Source of the DNA: Bacillota bacterium | GTDB lineage: Bacteria; Bacillota; UBA4882; UBA8346 | NCBI GenBank assembly: GCA_029974635.1 | Contig: JARKQY010000024.1 | Coordinates: forward strand, 1-64,000 | Direction of reading: 5' to 3' | DNA: 64,000 nucleotides | In this document: positions 34,574-44,688 of the stretch, piece after piece | How positions within the stretch are numbered: the stretch's first letter is position 1 | Layout: every line of letters begins with the position of its first letter | Program-made: the position numbers and the translations under genes | Notes under the pieces: generated by a model | What the model was told of the DNA's origin: nothing | The model's database searches: none | The model's input: only the letters and a program-made list of their open reading frames with translations

Positions 34574-35389
34574 TTATTCCTCAATAAACCGGGCTAATTC
34601 CTGGTTGAATTTATCGCGCTCGTCATAGAACAATCCATGGCCGCTATATTCGAAGGGAACCAGCCGGGAGTTTTTGATTCCTTTATTTTGAGCGATAGCC
34701 AACGGGAAGAGACAGACCTTATCATGAATCCCATGCAAAATTAAAGTGGGTGCCTGGATCGTTTCAAGATCCGAAAATAAACGTTCTTCATTCAACCAGG
34801 AGAAGGCAACGGCTGCGGTGGACCAGTTCGCCGCTTGAAGGCCCAGTTGGAAGAACCAATCCAAGAGAGCCGGAGTTCTGTATTGGAAGAAGAACATATC
34901 GCCAAATGCCCGTAACATTGCCGGACGGTCGTTATATGTTTGTTCAATAATCTCAATCACAGCTTCCCGCTGCAAACCGTAAGGGAAATAGGGACGTTGA
35001 ATGAGGCTGGGAGCTGCGGCGGCAAAAAGGCTAAGTTTGGCTACTTCATATCCGTTGTAGCGAGCCATGTACCGAATGGCAACGGCTCCTCCTGTAGAAT
35101 GGCCGCTCAACGTAAAATCATGTAAATTCAGCGCTTCAACCACAGCCCGAACATCGTCCGCCAACCGGTCATAGTCGTAACCTTTCCAAGGTTTATCCGA
35201 ATTGCCAAATCCCCTGGTATCTATTCCAACGCAGCGATATCCCATTTTAGGAAGATGATTGAATTGATATTCAAACAAGCTGTGGCTGCCGGGCCAACCG
35301 TGAAGAAACAGAATGGCTTTTTCTCCTTCCGGGTTAAGGTCTTCCACGTAAATCTTTACGCCCGGTTCTACTGGAACATAGTATCCCAA
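34574..35389 (-). CDS. Alpha/beta hydrolase, haloperoxidase/epoxide-hydrolase-like
   Basis: From TTG 35389 the product is 271 residues. It has the oxyanion motif FLHGWPGS, the nucleophile elbow SGHSTGGA (Ser within GHSTG), an aspartate in HGIHDKVC and the catalytic His in EYSGHGLFYDE. GAGGAGG lies 8 nt before this TTG; the frame is open eight codons further, but that part is the ribosome binding site itself. It is a cytoplasmic hydrolase of unknown substrate. Convergent with the Nit2-like gene. Confidence 0.85.
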   Translation of the reverse strand: MGYYVPVEPGVKIYVEDLNPEGEKAILFLHGWPGSHSLFEYQFNHLPKMGYRCVGIDTRGFGNSDKPWKGYDYDRLADDVRAVVEALNLHDFTLSGHSTGGAVAIRYMARYNGYEVAKLSLFAAAAPSLIQRPYFPYGLQREAVIEIIEQTYNDRPAMLRAFGDMFFFQYRTPALLDWFFQLGLQAANWSTAAVAFSWLNEERLFSDLETIQAPTLILHGIHDKVCLFPLAIAQNKGIKNSRLVPFEYSGHGLFYDERDKFNQELARFIEE

Positions 35390-35528
35390 ATATGATTCCT
35401 CCTCATAATACAATTGGCATCAGAATATGTTTATGCATTTGGGAGTAGAGTAGAATCAGCAGATCGGTGTTGGAATTAAAAATTTTTGCAGTACATACAT
35501 TGAAATTGGTAAAAAAGTGGCGGCAGAT

Positions 35529-36623
35529 TTAGACATTAAATCGGAATAAAGTCACATCGCCGTCCTGCATTATATATTCCTTGCCTTCCGAACGTACCAG
35601 GCCTTTTTCGCGGGCGATATGCAGAGAGCCACAATCCATGAGGTCTTGATAGGCGATAACTTCAGCCCGGATAAAACCTCTTTCAAAATCGCTGTGGATC
35701 TTTCCGGCGGCTTGCGGAGCCCTGGCGCCATTTTTAATGGTCCAGGCCCGCGCTTCCTGCTGATTGGCGGTGAAAAAACTGATGAGTCCCAGCAGTTTAT
35801 ATCCGGCTTTAATCAACCGTTCCAAGCCTGATTCGGTCAATCCTAAAGCCTCTAAGAACTCTTTTTTTTCAGTTTCCGGAAGTTGGGCAATTTCCTCCTC
35901 GATTTTAGCGCAAATAGTAATGAGCTGAGCCCCTTCTTGATTGGCTAGTTTGGATATTTCGAGAACATAGGGGTTTTCAAATACGGATTGGGCATCGTTT
36001 TCGGCGATATTTGCCGCGTAAATCACTGGCTTGCCGGTTAATAAGCACAAGTCGTCAATTGCGCTTTTTTGTTCAAAGGTCAATGGCATGGTTCGTAGCG
36101 GCTGACCGCTTTGTAAATGGGTTTTAATGCTCTCCAGCAAATCAAGCTCAACCCGATACTTTTTTTCACCGGTCTTAAGCATTACTGTTGTCTTGTTAAT
36201 GCGTTTATCCAGTGTTTCCAGATCGGCGAAGATGAGTTCATATTGAATAGTTTCCATGTCCCGTAGCGGATTTACGGAACCATCCACATGAGTGATGTTG
36301 GGATCTTCAAAGCAGCGCACCACATGAACAATGGCATCCACTTCCCGGATATGGGCCAAAAATTTGTTGCCAAGGCCTTCACCGCGACTGGCGCCTTTGA
36401 CTAAACCTGCGATGTCAACGAATTCGATAGTGGCAGGGGTTGTCTTTTTAGGATTGAAAAGTTCGGCCACCCGGAAAAGCCGGGGATCGAGAACGGGAAC
36501 CATGCCGATATTGGGTTCGATAGTGCAAAAAGGATAGTTGGCGCATTCGGCTCCAGCTTTGGTGATGGCGTTAAAAAGGGTGCTCTTGCCCACATTTGGC
36601 AGTCCAACGATGCCTAGTTTCAT
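35529..36623 (-). CDS. ychF: Redox-responsive ATPase/GTP-binding protein YchF
   Basis: The 364-residue protein is an Obg-family P-loop NTPase that prefers ATP (OLA1/YchF). Seen: G1 GLPNVGKST (6-14), G3 [20 protein letters not shown], the NIAE motif in place of NKxD, a coiled-coil region, and the C-terminal TGS domain ([41 protein letters not shown]). It binds ribosomes and modulates stress responses. AAAGGAT precedes the ATG. Divergent from typA across 148 nt. Confidence 0.96.
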   Translation of the reverse strand: MKLGIVGLPNVGKSTLFNAITKAGAECANYPFCTIEPNIGMVPVLDPRLFRVAELFNPKKTTPATIEFVDIAGLVKGASRGEGLGNKFLAHIREVDAIVHVVRCFEDPNITHVDGSVNPLRDMETIQYELIFADLETLDKRINKTTVMLKTGEKKYRVELDLLESIKTHLQSGQPLRTMPLTFEQKSAIDDLCLLTGKPVIYAANIAENDAQSVFENPYVLEISKLANQEGAQLITICAKIEEEIAQLPETEKKEFLEALGLTESGLERLIKAGYKLLGLISFFTANQQEARAWTIKNGARAPQAAGKIHSDFERGFIRAEVIAYQDLMDCGSLHIAREKGLVRSEGKEYIMQDGDVTLFRFNV

Positions 36624-36771
36624 TGATTTAAATCCTTTCTTAAAGCGATATTCTCGAATCCAATTATAAGAAAAACTTTAGAATTTTTCAATCGAATAAA
36701 TATTGCTTTTATGGTCAATTCGTGCTTTAATTATATTTTGGGTATTTTATTTAGAAAAAGGTGAGATGAAT

Positions 36772-38610
36772 TTGACCATTACAGCCAGGGAAGACATACG
36801 GAATATTGCCATTATCGCCCATGTTGATCATGGTAAAACTACATTGGTTGATTGCATGCTGCGCCAATCGGGAATCTTCCGGGAAAATGAAAAAGTCCAG
36901 GAGCGGGTGCTGGATTCCAATGAGTTGGAACGGGAACGAGGCATTACCATTTTGGCGAAGAACACCGCCGTGAATTATGGCGATCTAAAAATTAATATTG
37001 TGGATACACCGGGACACGCTGATTTTGGCGGAGAAGTGGAACGGGTGCTGCGGATGGTGGATGGGGCCCTTTTACTGGTGGATGCCTTTGAGGGACCCAT
37101 GGCACAGACTAAATTTGTATTGCGCAAGGCGCTGGAGATCGGATTGCGGATCATCGTCGTGATTAATAAAATTGATCGCCCCGATGCCAGGTTGAACCAA
37201 GTGTTGGATGAGGTCTTCGATCTGTTTGTGGAGCTGGAGGCTGATGAGTGGCAGCTGGATTTTCCAGTAATCTATACTTCGGCCCGTATGGGCACGGCTT
37301 CTTTGAAATCAGGGGAGCGCGGCGAATCGATGCAGCCCCTTTTCGAGATGATCAAGGAAGAAATCCCGGCTCCCGCCGGGGATTTGAATGAGTCGTTGCA
37401 ACTTCAGGTGACCATTTTGGATTATGACGATTATGTGGGCCGGATTGGAATCGGCAGAATCTCTAACGGCTCCATTGCATCGGGCCAGGTGGTGGCGGTA
37501 TGCAACCAACAAGGTGGGGTTGATACGGCAAAAATCGGGAAACTCTGGAGTTACCAGGGATTGAAACGGGTGGAAGTCCAAAAGGCGACGACAGGCGATA
37601 TTGTAGCTTTTTGCGGTTTGGAACATGTAAATGTGGGAGAAACATTAAGCGACCCTGAGAATCCAACGCCATTGCCATTGCTTTCCATTGACGAGCCGAC
37701 TTTGACAATGACCTTCATGGTGAATGACAGTCCGTTTGCGGGCCGGGAGGGAAAATATGTCACTTCACGGCATCTGCGGGATCGGATCTGGAAAGAAGCC
37801 CGGATAAACGTCAGTCTTAAAGTGGCGGAAACTAATTCTGCTGATTCCTTTCAGGTCTCTGGCCGTGGTGAACTTCATTTGGGTATTCTCATTGAGACAA
37901 TGCGGCGTGAGGGATACGAACTTCAGGTGTCCAAGCCGGAACCGATCTTAAAGAAAGTTAACAACCAGGTTTTTGAACCTTATGAACGGTTATTTATCAA
38001 TATTCCCGATGAATATTCCGGAAAAGTAATTGAAAATCTGGGTGGACGCAAGGGCGAGTTGATCAATATGCATCCGGTGGGCCAAAATCATTTAAAAATT
38101 GAGTTTCTGATTCCTGCCCGCGGACTCATCGGGTTTCGTTCGGAGTTTCTAACCGAGACCAAAGGGGAAGGCATTATGCACCATATGTTTGATCATTACG
38201 GACCGTGGAAAGGCGAAATTGCAGGCAGAAGACGGGGTGTGCTGGTTGCTTTCGAAAGTGGGGAATCAACGGCATACGGGATTCATAATTTGGAAGACCG
38301 GGGTGAGTTTTTCGTCGGCCCGGGAGAAAAGGTTTATGCCGGGATGATTGTAGGAGAGAATTCACGGGAACAGGACCTGGAGGTTAACGTTTGTAAAAAG
38401 AAACATCTTACCAACATGAGAGCCAGTACTGCCGATGAAGGAATCCGCTTAACCCCCCCGGTTCTTTTCAGCTTGGAGAAGGCCATGGAGTATATTGCCG
38501 ATGATGAACTGGTGGAGGTTACCCCAACCACGATCCGGATGCGCAAAAAAATCCTGGACCGCGCCGAAAGAGAACGGATGCAGAAACGTTCGAAAACGGA
38601 AGTTTCATAA
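36772..38610 (+). CDS. typA: Translational GTPase TypA/BipA
   Basis: The product is 612 residues from TTG 36772. G1 is AHVDHGKT, the switch region [15 protein letters not shown]3 [14 protein letters not shown] and G4 NKIDRPDA. Domains II, III and V follow, and the BipA-specific C-terminal domain ends near [10 protein letters not shown]. It binds 70S ribosomes and helps assembly under cold and other stress. AGGTGA 36759-36764 suits TTG 36772 (7 nt) better than ATG 36766 (1 nt); the frame is open to 36703. Its stop is 7 nt from the end of the convergent ankyrin gene, with no visible terminator. Confidence 0.95.
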   Translation: MTITAREDIRNIAIIAHVDHGKTTLVDCMLRQSGIFRENEKVQERVLDSNELERERGITILAKNTAVNYGDLKINIVDTPGHADFGGEVERVLRMVDGALLLVDAFEGPMAQTKFVLRKALEIGLRIIVVINKIDRPDARLNQVLDEVFDLFVELEADEWQLDFPVIYTSARMGTASLKSGERGESMQPLFEMIKEEIPAPAGDLNESLQLQVTILDYDDYVGRIGIGRISNGSIASGQVVAVCNQQGGVDTAKIGKLWSYQGLKRVEVQKATTGDIVAFCGLEHVNVGETLSDPENPTPLPLLSIDEPTLTMTFMVNDSPFAGREGKYVTSRHLRDRIWKEARINVSLKVAETNSADSFQVSGRGELHLGILIETMRREGYELQVSKPEPILKKVNNQVFEPYERLFINIPDEYSGKVIENLGGRKGELINMHPVGQNHLKIEFLIPARGLIGFRSEFLTETKGEGIMHHMFDHYGPWKGEIAGRRRGVLVAFESGESTAYGIHNLEDRGEFFVGPGEKVYAGMIVGENSREQDLEVNVCKKKHLTNMRASTADEGIRLTPPVLFSLEKAMEYIADDELVEVTPTTIRMRKKILDRAERERMQKRSKTEVS

Positions 38611-38617
38611 CCATCAT

Positions 38618-40927
38618 TTAGAGGCCGGAGGCTTTCTTTAGCAGCTGAATAACTTCTTTATTCCCGCCGCGAACAGCCAAAGCTAACGCGGTGTCTTTTT
38701 CTTTGGTGGCCAGTTTTAAGCTGGCCCCCTTTTTTAAGAGCAAGCGGACAATTTCAGGATATCCTTTATAAGCAGCGATCATTAATGCGGTATATCCGTC
38801 TTTACTTTGTAAGTCGGGTTCGGCCTTATTTTGGAGCAGCAAGGTAACTATTCCGGGATTCCCTTTATATGCGGCCAGCATTAAGGGGGTATATCCGTCC
38901 TTGCCACGACTGTTTATGTGGGCGCCGCTAGTTAAAAGAGTTTGAACCGCATTATATTGGCCATTCAATACTGCTATATGCAGAATACTGTCTTCGTCAT
39001 TATCGGTTGTATTGGGATCAGACCCTTTGGAAATCAAAAGCTTGATAATATCCGTTTTTCCATAACGGGCGGCGACTGTTAAAGCGGTCCAGCCGTATTT
39101 GTTCGTACGCCGGTTCAGATTTGCGCCTTTATCGATCAATAATTTTACAATATCCAGGTAACCTTTTTGTGAAGCCCACATTAACGCGGACCATCCTGAT
39201 TTGTCAACCATGTTGGGGTCCGCTCCTTTGTTTAAGAAGACTTGGGCAATGTCTGGAGCGTCATTCCGGATTGCCAATATCACCGGCGTCATTCCTGCAT
39301 CATCTTGGGCATTCATATTGGCGCCCTGGGCCAATAAAGTGTCGATTTTAGCCGAAGCCCCGGTTTTAATTGCCTGGTGCAAATCTTGATTCATCTGGGC
39401 AATGTCGCTATTTGGTTTTGCGGTTTCTACGGGTAATGGACTGATTTCCTGCTTTGTCTCAGTGAGCAGAAGGGCCCCTTTGGCAGTTAATACTTGGACC
39501 GTATCCTTATGAAAATTCTGATTGGCTAAATCAGCGGCTGTTTGCCGGTTATTATCGGATGCGTTAATGGAAGCGCCTTTGGCAATCAACAATTTTACGA
39601 TTTCCGTCTCGCCTTCCATCGCCGCCAGCATTAATGGAGTTTGACCCTGGTTATTTTTCGGATCAATGGCAATATCTTTGTCGATTAAAACTTGAACAAT
39701 CTCCAAATACCCCTTTTTTGCAGCCAGGTGCAGTAAACTCCATCCCCGGGAATCGGAGATATCGAGCTTAGCCCCTTTAGCCACCAGCAGTTTGGCAATT
39801 GGAATCTTCCCATTGGAAACGGCAATTTGTAGAGGTGTCAGGCCTGCTTTGGTTTTGGCATTAATCCCGGCTTTGGCGGTGACTAATTCCTGAACGGATT
39901 CAAGGGAGCCTTTTTGGACGGCAAAATGTAAGGCACTCCAACCGTCATTATTTACAGTATTTACAGCGGCTCCTTTCTTGATTAGAGCTTGAACAGTCCC
40001 GGCATAACCGCCTTTGGCGGCTGCCATTAACGGAGTCGATCCGTCTTTCGCTGGGCTGTTTACATTGGCCTCCTTGTTTAGCAAAATGGTGACGGTTGCC
40101 AGATGGCCTTTGGAAGATTCCCAGTACAATAACGATTTATTATCCGGATCACTGATATTAATTTCCGCATTGGTAGTCAAGAGCAGTTCGACGGTGTCCA
40201 TGTTTCCGGCTGTAGCCGCGGCAAGAATTGGGGTATAACCGTCCCTACTTTTATAATTTACATCAGCGCCTTTTTCAATCAATACTTTGACTGTATCGGT
40301 AACGCCTTTTTTCGCCGCCCATAATAACGGGGTCCAACCGGCCGAGTCGGTTTCATTCAAAGCCGCTTTTTGAATATATTTGAACAAAGCCAATACAGCG
40401 GCTGTATCACCGTTTTTGGCGGCGTAAAGCAGGCTTAAATTATAATTGGCGCCGTTTTCCTGTAATGACTTTACAATTTGAGTATAATTATTCCGTACCG
40501 CATACATAATCGCGGTATAACCTTTGAGATTTCGGGCAGCTATATCAGCGCCATTGGCGATAAGCAATTCAACGATTTCATAAAAGCCGTTGCTGGCTCC
40601 AAACAGGATTGCGGTCCAGCCGTCATTATCCTGCAAGTTAACATTAGCGCCGTTTTCAATTAACAGTTTCACCACTTGGGTCCGGCCTTTGGCAGCTGCA
40701 TGCATCAGAGGAGTCCAATTGTTATAATCCCTGGAATTTATATCCGCTCCTTTATTTAATAGAGATTTGACCGTATTAACCTCGCCCTTGTCGGCTGCAA
40801 TTATCAGTCGTACGTTAAAGTCCGCAGACGATTCCTTCGCGGTATATCCTTCCTCAAAAAGAATTACCGGAAGAAAAAAAAGCGTCACCATAAAAATGGT
40901 CATTACCAATCGCTTTATATTCAACAC
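38618..40927 (-). CDS. Secreted or membrane-anchored ankyrin-repeat protein (about 22 repeats)
   Basis: Nearly the whole protein is ankyrin repeats of 33 residues (pattern DGxTPLMxAAxxGxxxIVxLLLxKGAxxNxxxx); I count about 22, with a non-repeat spacer (TETKQEISPLPVETAKPNSD) after the 14th. The N-terminus has KR followed by VMTIFMVTLFFLPVILF, a signal peptide or anchor. The start is uncertain: GGAAGGTG lies 6 nt before GTG 40927, whereas the longer frame starts at 40960 without a site. Ankyrin arrays are protein-binding scaffolds; the partner is unknown. Such a large array is uncommon in free-living Bacillota. Confidence 0.88.
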   Translation of the reverse strand: MLNIKRLVMTIFMVTLFFLPVILFEEGYTAKESSADFNVRLIIAADKGEVNTVKSLLNKGADINSRDYNNWTPLMHAAAKGRTQVVKLLIENGANVNLQDNDGWTAILFGASNGFYEIVELLIANGADIAARNLKGYTAIMYAVRNNYTQIVKSLQENGANYNLSLLYAAKNGDTAAVLALFKYIQKAALNETDSAGWTPLLWAAKKGVTDTVKVLIEKGADVNYKSRDGYTPILAAATAGNMDTVELLLTTNAEINISDPDNKSLLYWESSKGHLATVTILLNKEANVNSPAKDGSTPLMAAAKGGYAGTVQALIKKGAAVNTVNNDGWSALHFAVQKGSLESVQELVTAKAGINAKTKAGLTPLQIAVSNGKIPIAKLLVAKGAKLDISDSRGWSLLHLAAKKGYLEIVQVLIDKDIAIDPKNNQGQTPLMLAAMEGETEIVKLLIAKGASINASDNNRQTAADLANQNFHKDTVQVLTAKGALLLTETKQEISPLPVETAKPNSDIAQMNQDLHQAIKTGASAKIDTLLAQGANMNAQDDAGMTPVILAIRNDAPDIAQVFLNKGADPNMVDKSGWSALMWASQKGYLDIVKLLIDKGANLNRRTNKYGWTALTVAARYGKTDIIKLLISKGSDPNTTDNDEDSILHIAVLNGQYNAVQTLLTSGAHINSRGKDGYTPLMLAAYKGNPGIVTLLLQNKAEPDLQSKDGYTALMIAAYKGYPEIVRLLLKKGASLKLATKEKDTALALAVRGGNKEVIQLLKKASGL

Positions 40928-41238
40928 TCGGTTCACCTTCCGCCATAACAAATTATTCATTCGAGATTTGCGGTTAATATATAGTCGAACTTTTATATCA
41001 AAATCGCATAAATACTATGGCAAACTTTCAACATATTAGGTAAAAATTCCTGCTATTCACAGAATGAAACGATTCTTTCCAATAATTATCGGGCAAGGTC
41101 CTAAACTCTAAACTCCAAAATTCATGGCTTTTATTATTTGATTCCGGATCGTCCGGGGTAGGGTTATCCTAGATAATCAGGAATATTTTGTTTTTGGATT
41201 CATATACATGTACAAATACCTCCTAAGAGGTGATACGA
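40928..41238. other. Divergent intergenic region, ankyrin gene / zinc-ribbon gene
   Basis: About 310 nt, AT-rich, holding the promoters of two divergent genes. A short inverted repeat TCCGGATCGTCCGG lies near 41140-41156. No consensus promoter pair was found. CATATACATGTA near 41200 precedes the ribosome binding site AGAGGTGAT of the plus-strand gene. Confidence 0.35.
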
Positions 41239-42168
41239 ATGCCTTATTGTGAAGATTGCAGTATCAATTATCAAAGTGATGATGTAGTCTGTGCTAGTTG
41301 CGGGAATAAATTGACAATAGAACCCGAAGCGGAAAAAGTTTCAGCGCCACCAGATTTCGATGAATCACAGGTGGAAAATACCAGATATCACCATCGGAAT
41401 GGCATAAAATCCGGACCGGCCGATATCGTTGAAACACATATCGGAAAAGGGTTGATAAAACCAAACTTGGTTGAACAGGACTTGGAGGGCTTTCATTTTA
41501 AATATGATAAACCGCTCTCGAATTTCGTTAAGGCCGAAACCTATAAGGATAAAGTAGTTGAATTCCGTGTAACCTGTCCGGATACTGAAACTGAAGAATC
41601 TGGCAAGAAGAATGAACCGGCCAGTATAATTCAGCCATTGGTAGAGGGTTCGGAACCGGTTTTAGGCCAGCAAATGCCGGAAATGAATCCGAAGACGGAA
41701 TCCATAGGGTCCTCAATTGTTAATAACAGGGTTGAACCGTCAACGGACGAGAATGAATGGATTGCCGGAGAAATTTCAGGAGATGCCATTGACGGTATTA
41801 ATTTGGAACTTGAATCAACCGGGAAGCCGATTTTACCGGAACCGGAATTAAAAACAACGGATGAAACCGAAGAAGTAGAAGTATTGTGGGAAGATACCCA
41901 AAAATGGCTGGGAATTTCTTTGTCAAAGCAATACCGCATCACGAACCGTTCATTACAGATTATCGATGGGGCAAACCGGCGGTTTTCAGAGGTTGATATC
42001 AGTTTAATATCCGATGTCCAGTTGCAGCAGTCATGGCTTGGGAAACTTTTCGGGATCGGTACTTTGGTAATTTCCGTTTCGAACCTGCCCGGTTCAAAAC
42101 TGTTGTTAACCGGCCTCCGAAATCCGGAGAGAGTGCTGCATCTACTTGAAGAATTGTTAAAATTGTGA
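41239..42168 (+). CDS. Zinc-ribbon protein with C-terminal PH-like domain
   Basis: The 309-residue protein starts with a zinc ribbon (PYCEDC and VVCASCGNK, residues 2-25). An acidic low-complexity middle follows (about 30-220). The C-terminal bacterial PH-like domain reads LSKQYRITNRSLQIIDGANRRFSEVDISLISDVQLQQSW and LLLTGLRNPERVLHLLEELL. There is no membrane segment. ATG 41239 is set by AGAGGTGAT five nt ahead. The domain pair suggests a protein- or lipid-binding adaptor; no function is known. Confidence 0.65.
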   Translation: MPYCEDCSINYQSDDVVCASCGNKLTIEPEAEKVSAPPDFDESQVENTRYHHRNGIKSGPADIVETHIGKGLIKPNLVEQDLEGFHFKYDKPLSNFVKAETYKDKVVEFRVTCPDTETEESGKKNEPASIIQPLVEGSEPVLGQQMPEMNPKTESIGSSIVNNRVEPSTDENEWIAGEISGDAIDGINLELESTGKPILPEPELKTTDETEEVEVLWEDTQKWLGISLSKQYRITNRSLQIIDGANRRFSEVDISLISDVQLQQSWLGKLFGIGTLVISVSNLPGSKLLLTGLRNPERVLHLLEELLKL

Positions 42169-42203
42169 TAATATCATCGTAAACTTCGGTGACGGGATTG
42201 TGG

Positions 42204-42695
42204 ATGTCGCAAACCATCTTAATCAGTGCTTGTTTATTCGGGATAAACTGTCGATACGACGGGACGGAAAAAGCAATGCCAGTGCTGTTGAACCTCCTGA
42301 AAGATTATCGGCTAATTTCATTTTGCCCGGAATCTTTGGGCGGGTTGCCGGTACCGCGTCCCCCGGCTGAGATTCAGGATGGTGACGGTTTGGAAGTGTT
42401 ATCAGGGTTGGTCAAGGTGATGAATATTGAGGGGCAGGATCTAACCCGGGAGTTTGTGCAAGGGGCATATGCTTCACTGGACCTGGCGAATTCTTGGAAA
42501 CCGGGTCTTATTATCATCAAATCAAAAAGTCCTTCTTGCGGCAAGGGATTGATTTATAGCGGAAATTTTCGCGGTGGACTTAAAAATGGCGATGGAGTAA
42601 CCACGGCATTATTACGGCAAGCCGGGTTCCCGGTTTTCACCGCGGAGGAAGTTATAAAGGCCCCGGACCAAATTTTGGGCAAAAATTATGGTTGA
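42204..42695 (+). CDS. DUF523 family protein
   Basis: The 163-residue protein has the DUF523 hallmarks ILISACLFGINCRYDG (about 4-19), FCPESLGGLPVPRPPAEI and IIKSKSPSCGKGLIYSG. Conserved cysteines in CLxGxxCRYDG, CPE and SPSCG suggest metal or thiol chemistry. The family is found in many bacteria, sometimes fused to DUF1722, with unknown function. The start could also be GTG 42189. Its stop codon lies in the -35 box of the tRNA-Gly promoter. Confidence 0.88.
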   Translation: MSQTILISACLFGINCRYDGTEKAMPVLLNLLKDYRLISFCPESLGGLPVPRPPAEIQDGDGLEVLSGLVKVMNIEGQDLTREFVQGAYASLDLANSWKPGLIIIKSKSPSCGKGLIYSGNFRGGLKNGDGVTTALLRQAGFPVFTAEEVIKAPDQILGKNYG

Positions 42696-42721
42696 CGAAT
42701 GCTTTCATTCTTTGATATAAT
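42692..42721 (+). promoter_or_regulatory. Sigma-A promoter of tRNA-Gly
   Basis: TTGACG 42692-42697, an 18-nt spacer and TATAAT 42716-42721, about 37 nt before the tRNA. The -35 box overlaps the stop codon of the DUF523 gene. Confidence 0.8.
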
Positions 42722-42757
42722 TAAAGTCGCTCCTAAAAAGGCGGTATTCGTTTTCAC

Positions 42758-42833
42758 GCGGGAGTAGCTCAGTTGGTAGAGCGTCAGCCTTCCAAGCTGA
42801 ATGTCGCGGGTTCGAGCCCCGTTTCCCGCTCCA
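42758..42833 (+). tRNA. tRNA-Gly (anticodon TCC)
   Basis: Acceptor GCGGGAG pairs with the 3' strand TTCCCGC (one G-T pair), discriminator T, encoded CCA. D-arm AGCTCAGTTGGTAGAGC, anticodon loop CTTCCAA gives TCC, T-arm GCGGGTTCGAGCCCCGT. 76 nt including CCA. A terminator follows. Confidence 0.96.
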
Positions 42834-42843
42834 TTGTAAATTT

Positions 42844-42876
42844 AAAGCTTTCAGAATACCTGAAAGCTTTTTTATT
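42844..42876 (+). terminator. Terminator after tRNA-Gly
   Basis: AAAGCTTTCAG 42844-42854 and CTGAAAGCTTT 42860-42870 form a perfect 11-bp stem with loop AATAC, followed by TTTATTC. Confidence 0.85.
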
Positions 42877-42987
42877 CATCATTTTTTTGTTTCCGGTTCG
42901 GAACAAAACAACCGCAAAGTCCGTTGTTTTGAAATATAATCATTGTTTCTCTTGTTAACACTAATAGTTTTTAGGAGAGGGGTTCAT

Positions 42988-43602
42988 ATGATGAAAAAAA
43001 GCTGGATAATTATTATATTCGGATGTATCGGTTTATTAGGAATCGGTTTATTTATTGCTTTGTCCGTTAACCCGGACGACGATTTAAGCTATTTCCCCTT
43101 GGAAGCGGGGAATCGATGGGTTTATAAAGTCACTTTGCCGGATAGTAAAATAGTACGGTCGGACTTGGTTGTTTTGGATCCGGATGCGCAAACTATGCGT
43201 TTAAATGTATATAACAATGAAGTTCCGGTGGCGGAGATCCATTATCTCAAAAATCAGCAGGGGTTATTTAAAGTAAAAGAGATTTCCGCCGGTGGCACGA
43301 CTTATTTTGAACCGGCGCAGAAGATACTAGGTTCAAAACTGCTACCCGGCGCAACTTGGAACTGGGCATCGACTAACACTAAAGCAGCCATCAAAGCAAA
43401 AGTTATGGACGGCGGCAAGGTTAAGGTCCAGGCCGGAACCTTCGATACTATATTGATTCATACTGAAGGTACGTTTGATGACGGTACGCAATTTGTTGAT
43501 CAAACCTGGTATGCCAAGGGAGTCGGGTATGTGAAAAGCTTGGTTACGGCGAATAAAGTAACTCAAACTGAGGAATTGATGGACTATAAATTAGCTAAAT
43601 AA
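42988..43602 (+). CDS. Membrane-anchored extracytoplasmic protein of unknown function
   Basis: The 204-residue protein begins MMKKS and one hydrophobic helix (WIIIIFGCIGLLGIGLFIALSV, about 6-27). A beta-rich domain follows, starting YFPLEAGNRWVYKVTLPD, with repeated strand patterns and the end QTWYAKGVGYVKSLVTANKV. This 'xxPLxxGNxWxYK' start is common in secreted proteins of unknown role. ATG 42988 follows AGGAGAGGGG; the longer open frame is not supported. It stands alone between two tRNA genes. Confidence 0.75.
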   Translation: MMKKSWIIIIFGCIGLLGIGLFIALSVNPDDDLSYFPLEAGNRWVYKVTLPDSKIVRSDLVVLDPDAQTMRLNVYNNEVPVAEIHYLKNQQGLFKVKEISAGGTTYFEPAQKILGSKLLPGATWNWASTNTKAAIKAKVMDGGKVKVQAGTFDTILIHTEGTFDDGTQFVDQTWYAKGVGYVKSLVTANKVTQTEELMDYKLAK

Positions 43603-43651
43603 TTCAATTTCAATTGAAAGGGAATAAGCTTTCCCACAAAATCGCACTTTA

Positions 43652-43680
43652 TTGATAGTTGGTGTTTTTTGTGGTATAAT
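43652..43680 (+). promoter_or_regulatory. Sigma-A promoter of tRNA-Arg
   Basis: TTGATA 43652-43657, a 17-nt spacer and TATAAT 43675-43680, 22 nt before the tRNA. Confidence 0.8.
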
Positions 43681-43702
43681 AAAAAACGCAAATAAATAAA
43701 AT

Positions 43703-43778
43703 GCGCCTGTAGCTCAGGGGATAGAGCAACGGACTTCTAATCCGTTGGTCGTACGTTCGATTCGTACCAGGCGCGCCA
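43703..43778 (+). tRNA. tRNA-Arg (anticodon TCT)
   Basis: Acceptor GCGCCTG pairs with CAGGCGC, discriminator G, encoded CCA. D-arm AGCTCAGGGGATAGAGC, anticodon loop CTTCTAA gives TCT, T-arm ACGTTCGATTCGT. 76 nt including CCA. Confidence 0.96.
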
Positions 43779-43790
43779 TAAGATCATCCA

Positions 43791-43825
43791 AGGTTTCCGG
43801 GTTTTCACCCGGAGACCTTTTTGTT
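43791..43825 (+). terminator. Terminator after tRNA-Arg
   Basis: AGGTTTCCGGGT 43791-43802 pairs with ACCCGGAGACCT 43807-43818 (one G-T pair), loop TTTC, followed by TTTTTGTTTT. Confidence 0.85.
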
Positions 43826-43983
43826 TTATGTCGTGAAAATGTGGCGAGCTGCTAATTGATAAGCAGGGAAGTGAAACGGAAAGCTCCATTAATAAATTAA
43901 AGGAATAATATGACCCGCGCCGAAATTAATTATGAATATAAGCAGGAATGGGTTTTATCCCAATGCGGCGGAAGGGTGATTGG

Positions 43984-44688
43984 ATGAGTACCGCTAAAAT
44001 CCTGGTTGCCGATGATGATCGGGAGATTGTACGGCTGATTGCCGACAGTTTGGAAGATGAAGGATTTGAAGTTGTCCCGGCTTACAATGGCGTTCAGGCG
44101 CTAAGCCTGTTGTCAAACCCCGATATTTCACTATTAATCCTGGATATTATGATGCCGGAGATGGACGGACTCGAGGTTTGCCGCCGGATTCGCAACAATA
44201 CGCCCGTTCCCATTATTTTATTGAGCGCCAAAAGCAGGGAGCTTGATAAGGTAGTCGGTTTGGAAGTGGGCGCCGATGATTATGTCACTAAACCATTCAG
44301 CATCAACGAATTGGTTGCCAGGGTCAAAGCTCATTTGCGCCGGGAAAAGCGGAACACTCCAGTGATCAGGACGGAGGATAACGTCGTTCATTTTGATGAG
44401 GTTGTAGTTCATAAAGGCACTTTTGAAGTATTCAAGGGCGGCCGAAATATCAGCTTGTCCACCAAAGAGTTCCAAATTCTGATCTATTTGATTGAAAATC
44501 AGAATCTGGTGTTGAGCCGCGAGCAAATATACGATGCCATCTGGGGTAGCGGCAGCGACTATTGTGATTTGAATACGGTAACTGTTCATATCAAAAATCT
44601 CCGGAATAAACTGGATCCCGAAAGCCGCTATATTAAAACCATATGGGGAGCCGGGTATAAATTTACCGGAGGAGCGGTGGAACCATGA
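43984..44688 (+). CDS. OmpR/VanR-like response regulator
   Basis: The 234-residue protein has a receiver domain with the acidic pair in VADDDREI, phospho-acceptor D54 (LILDIMMPEMDG), and the conserved lysine in DDYVTKPFS. The winged-helix output domain has LSTKEFQILIYLIENQNLVLSREQIYDAIWG and VTVHIKNLRNKLDPES. AAGGGTGAT lies 5 nt before ATG 43984. The partner kinase starts in the stop codon (ATGA at 44685), so the two are a coupled two-component system. The nearby secreted-protein gene at 46185 is a possible target. Confidence 0.93.
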   Translation: MSTAKILVADDDREIVRLIADSLEDEGFEVVPAYNGVQALSLLSNPDISLLILDIMMPEMDGLEVCRRIRNNTPVPIILLSAKSRELDKVVGLEVGADDYVTKPFSINELVARVKAHLRREKRNTPVIRTEDNVVHFDEVVVHKGTFEVFKGGRNISLSTKEFQILIYLIENQNLVLSREQIYDAIWGSGSDYCDLNTVTVHIKNLRNKLDPESRYIKTIWGAGYKFTGGAVEP

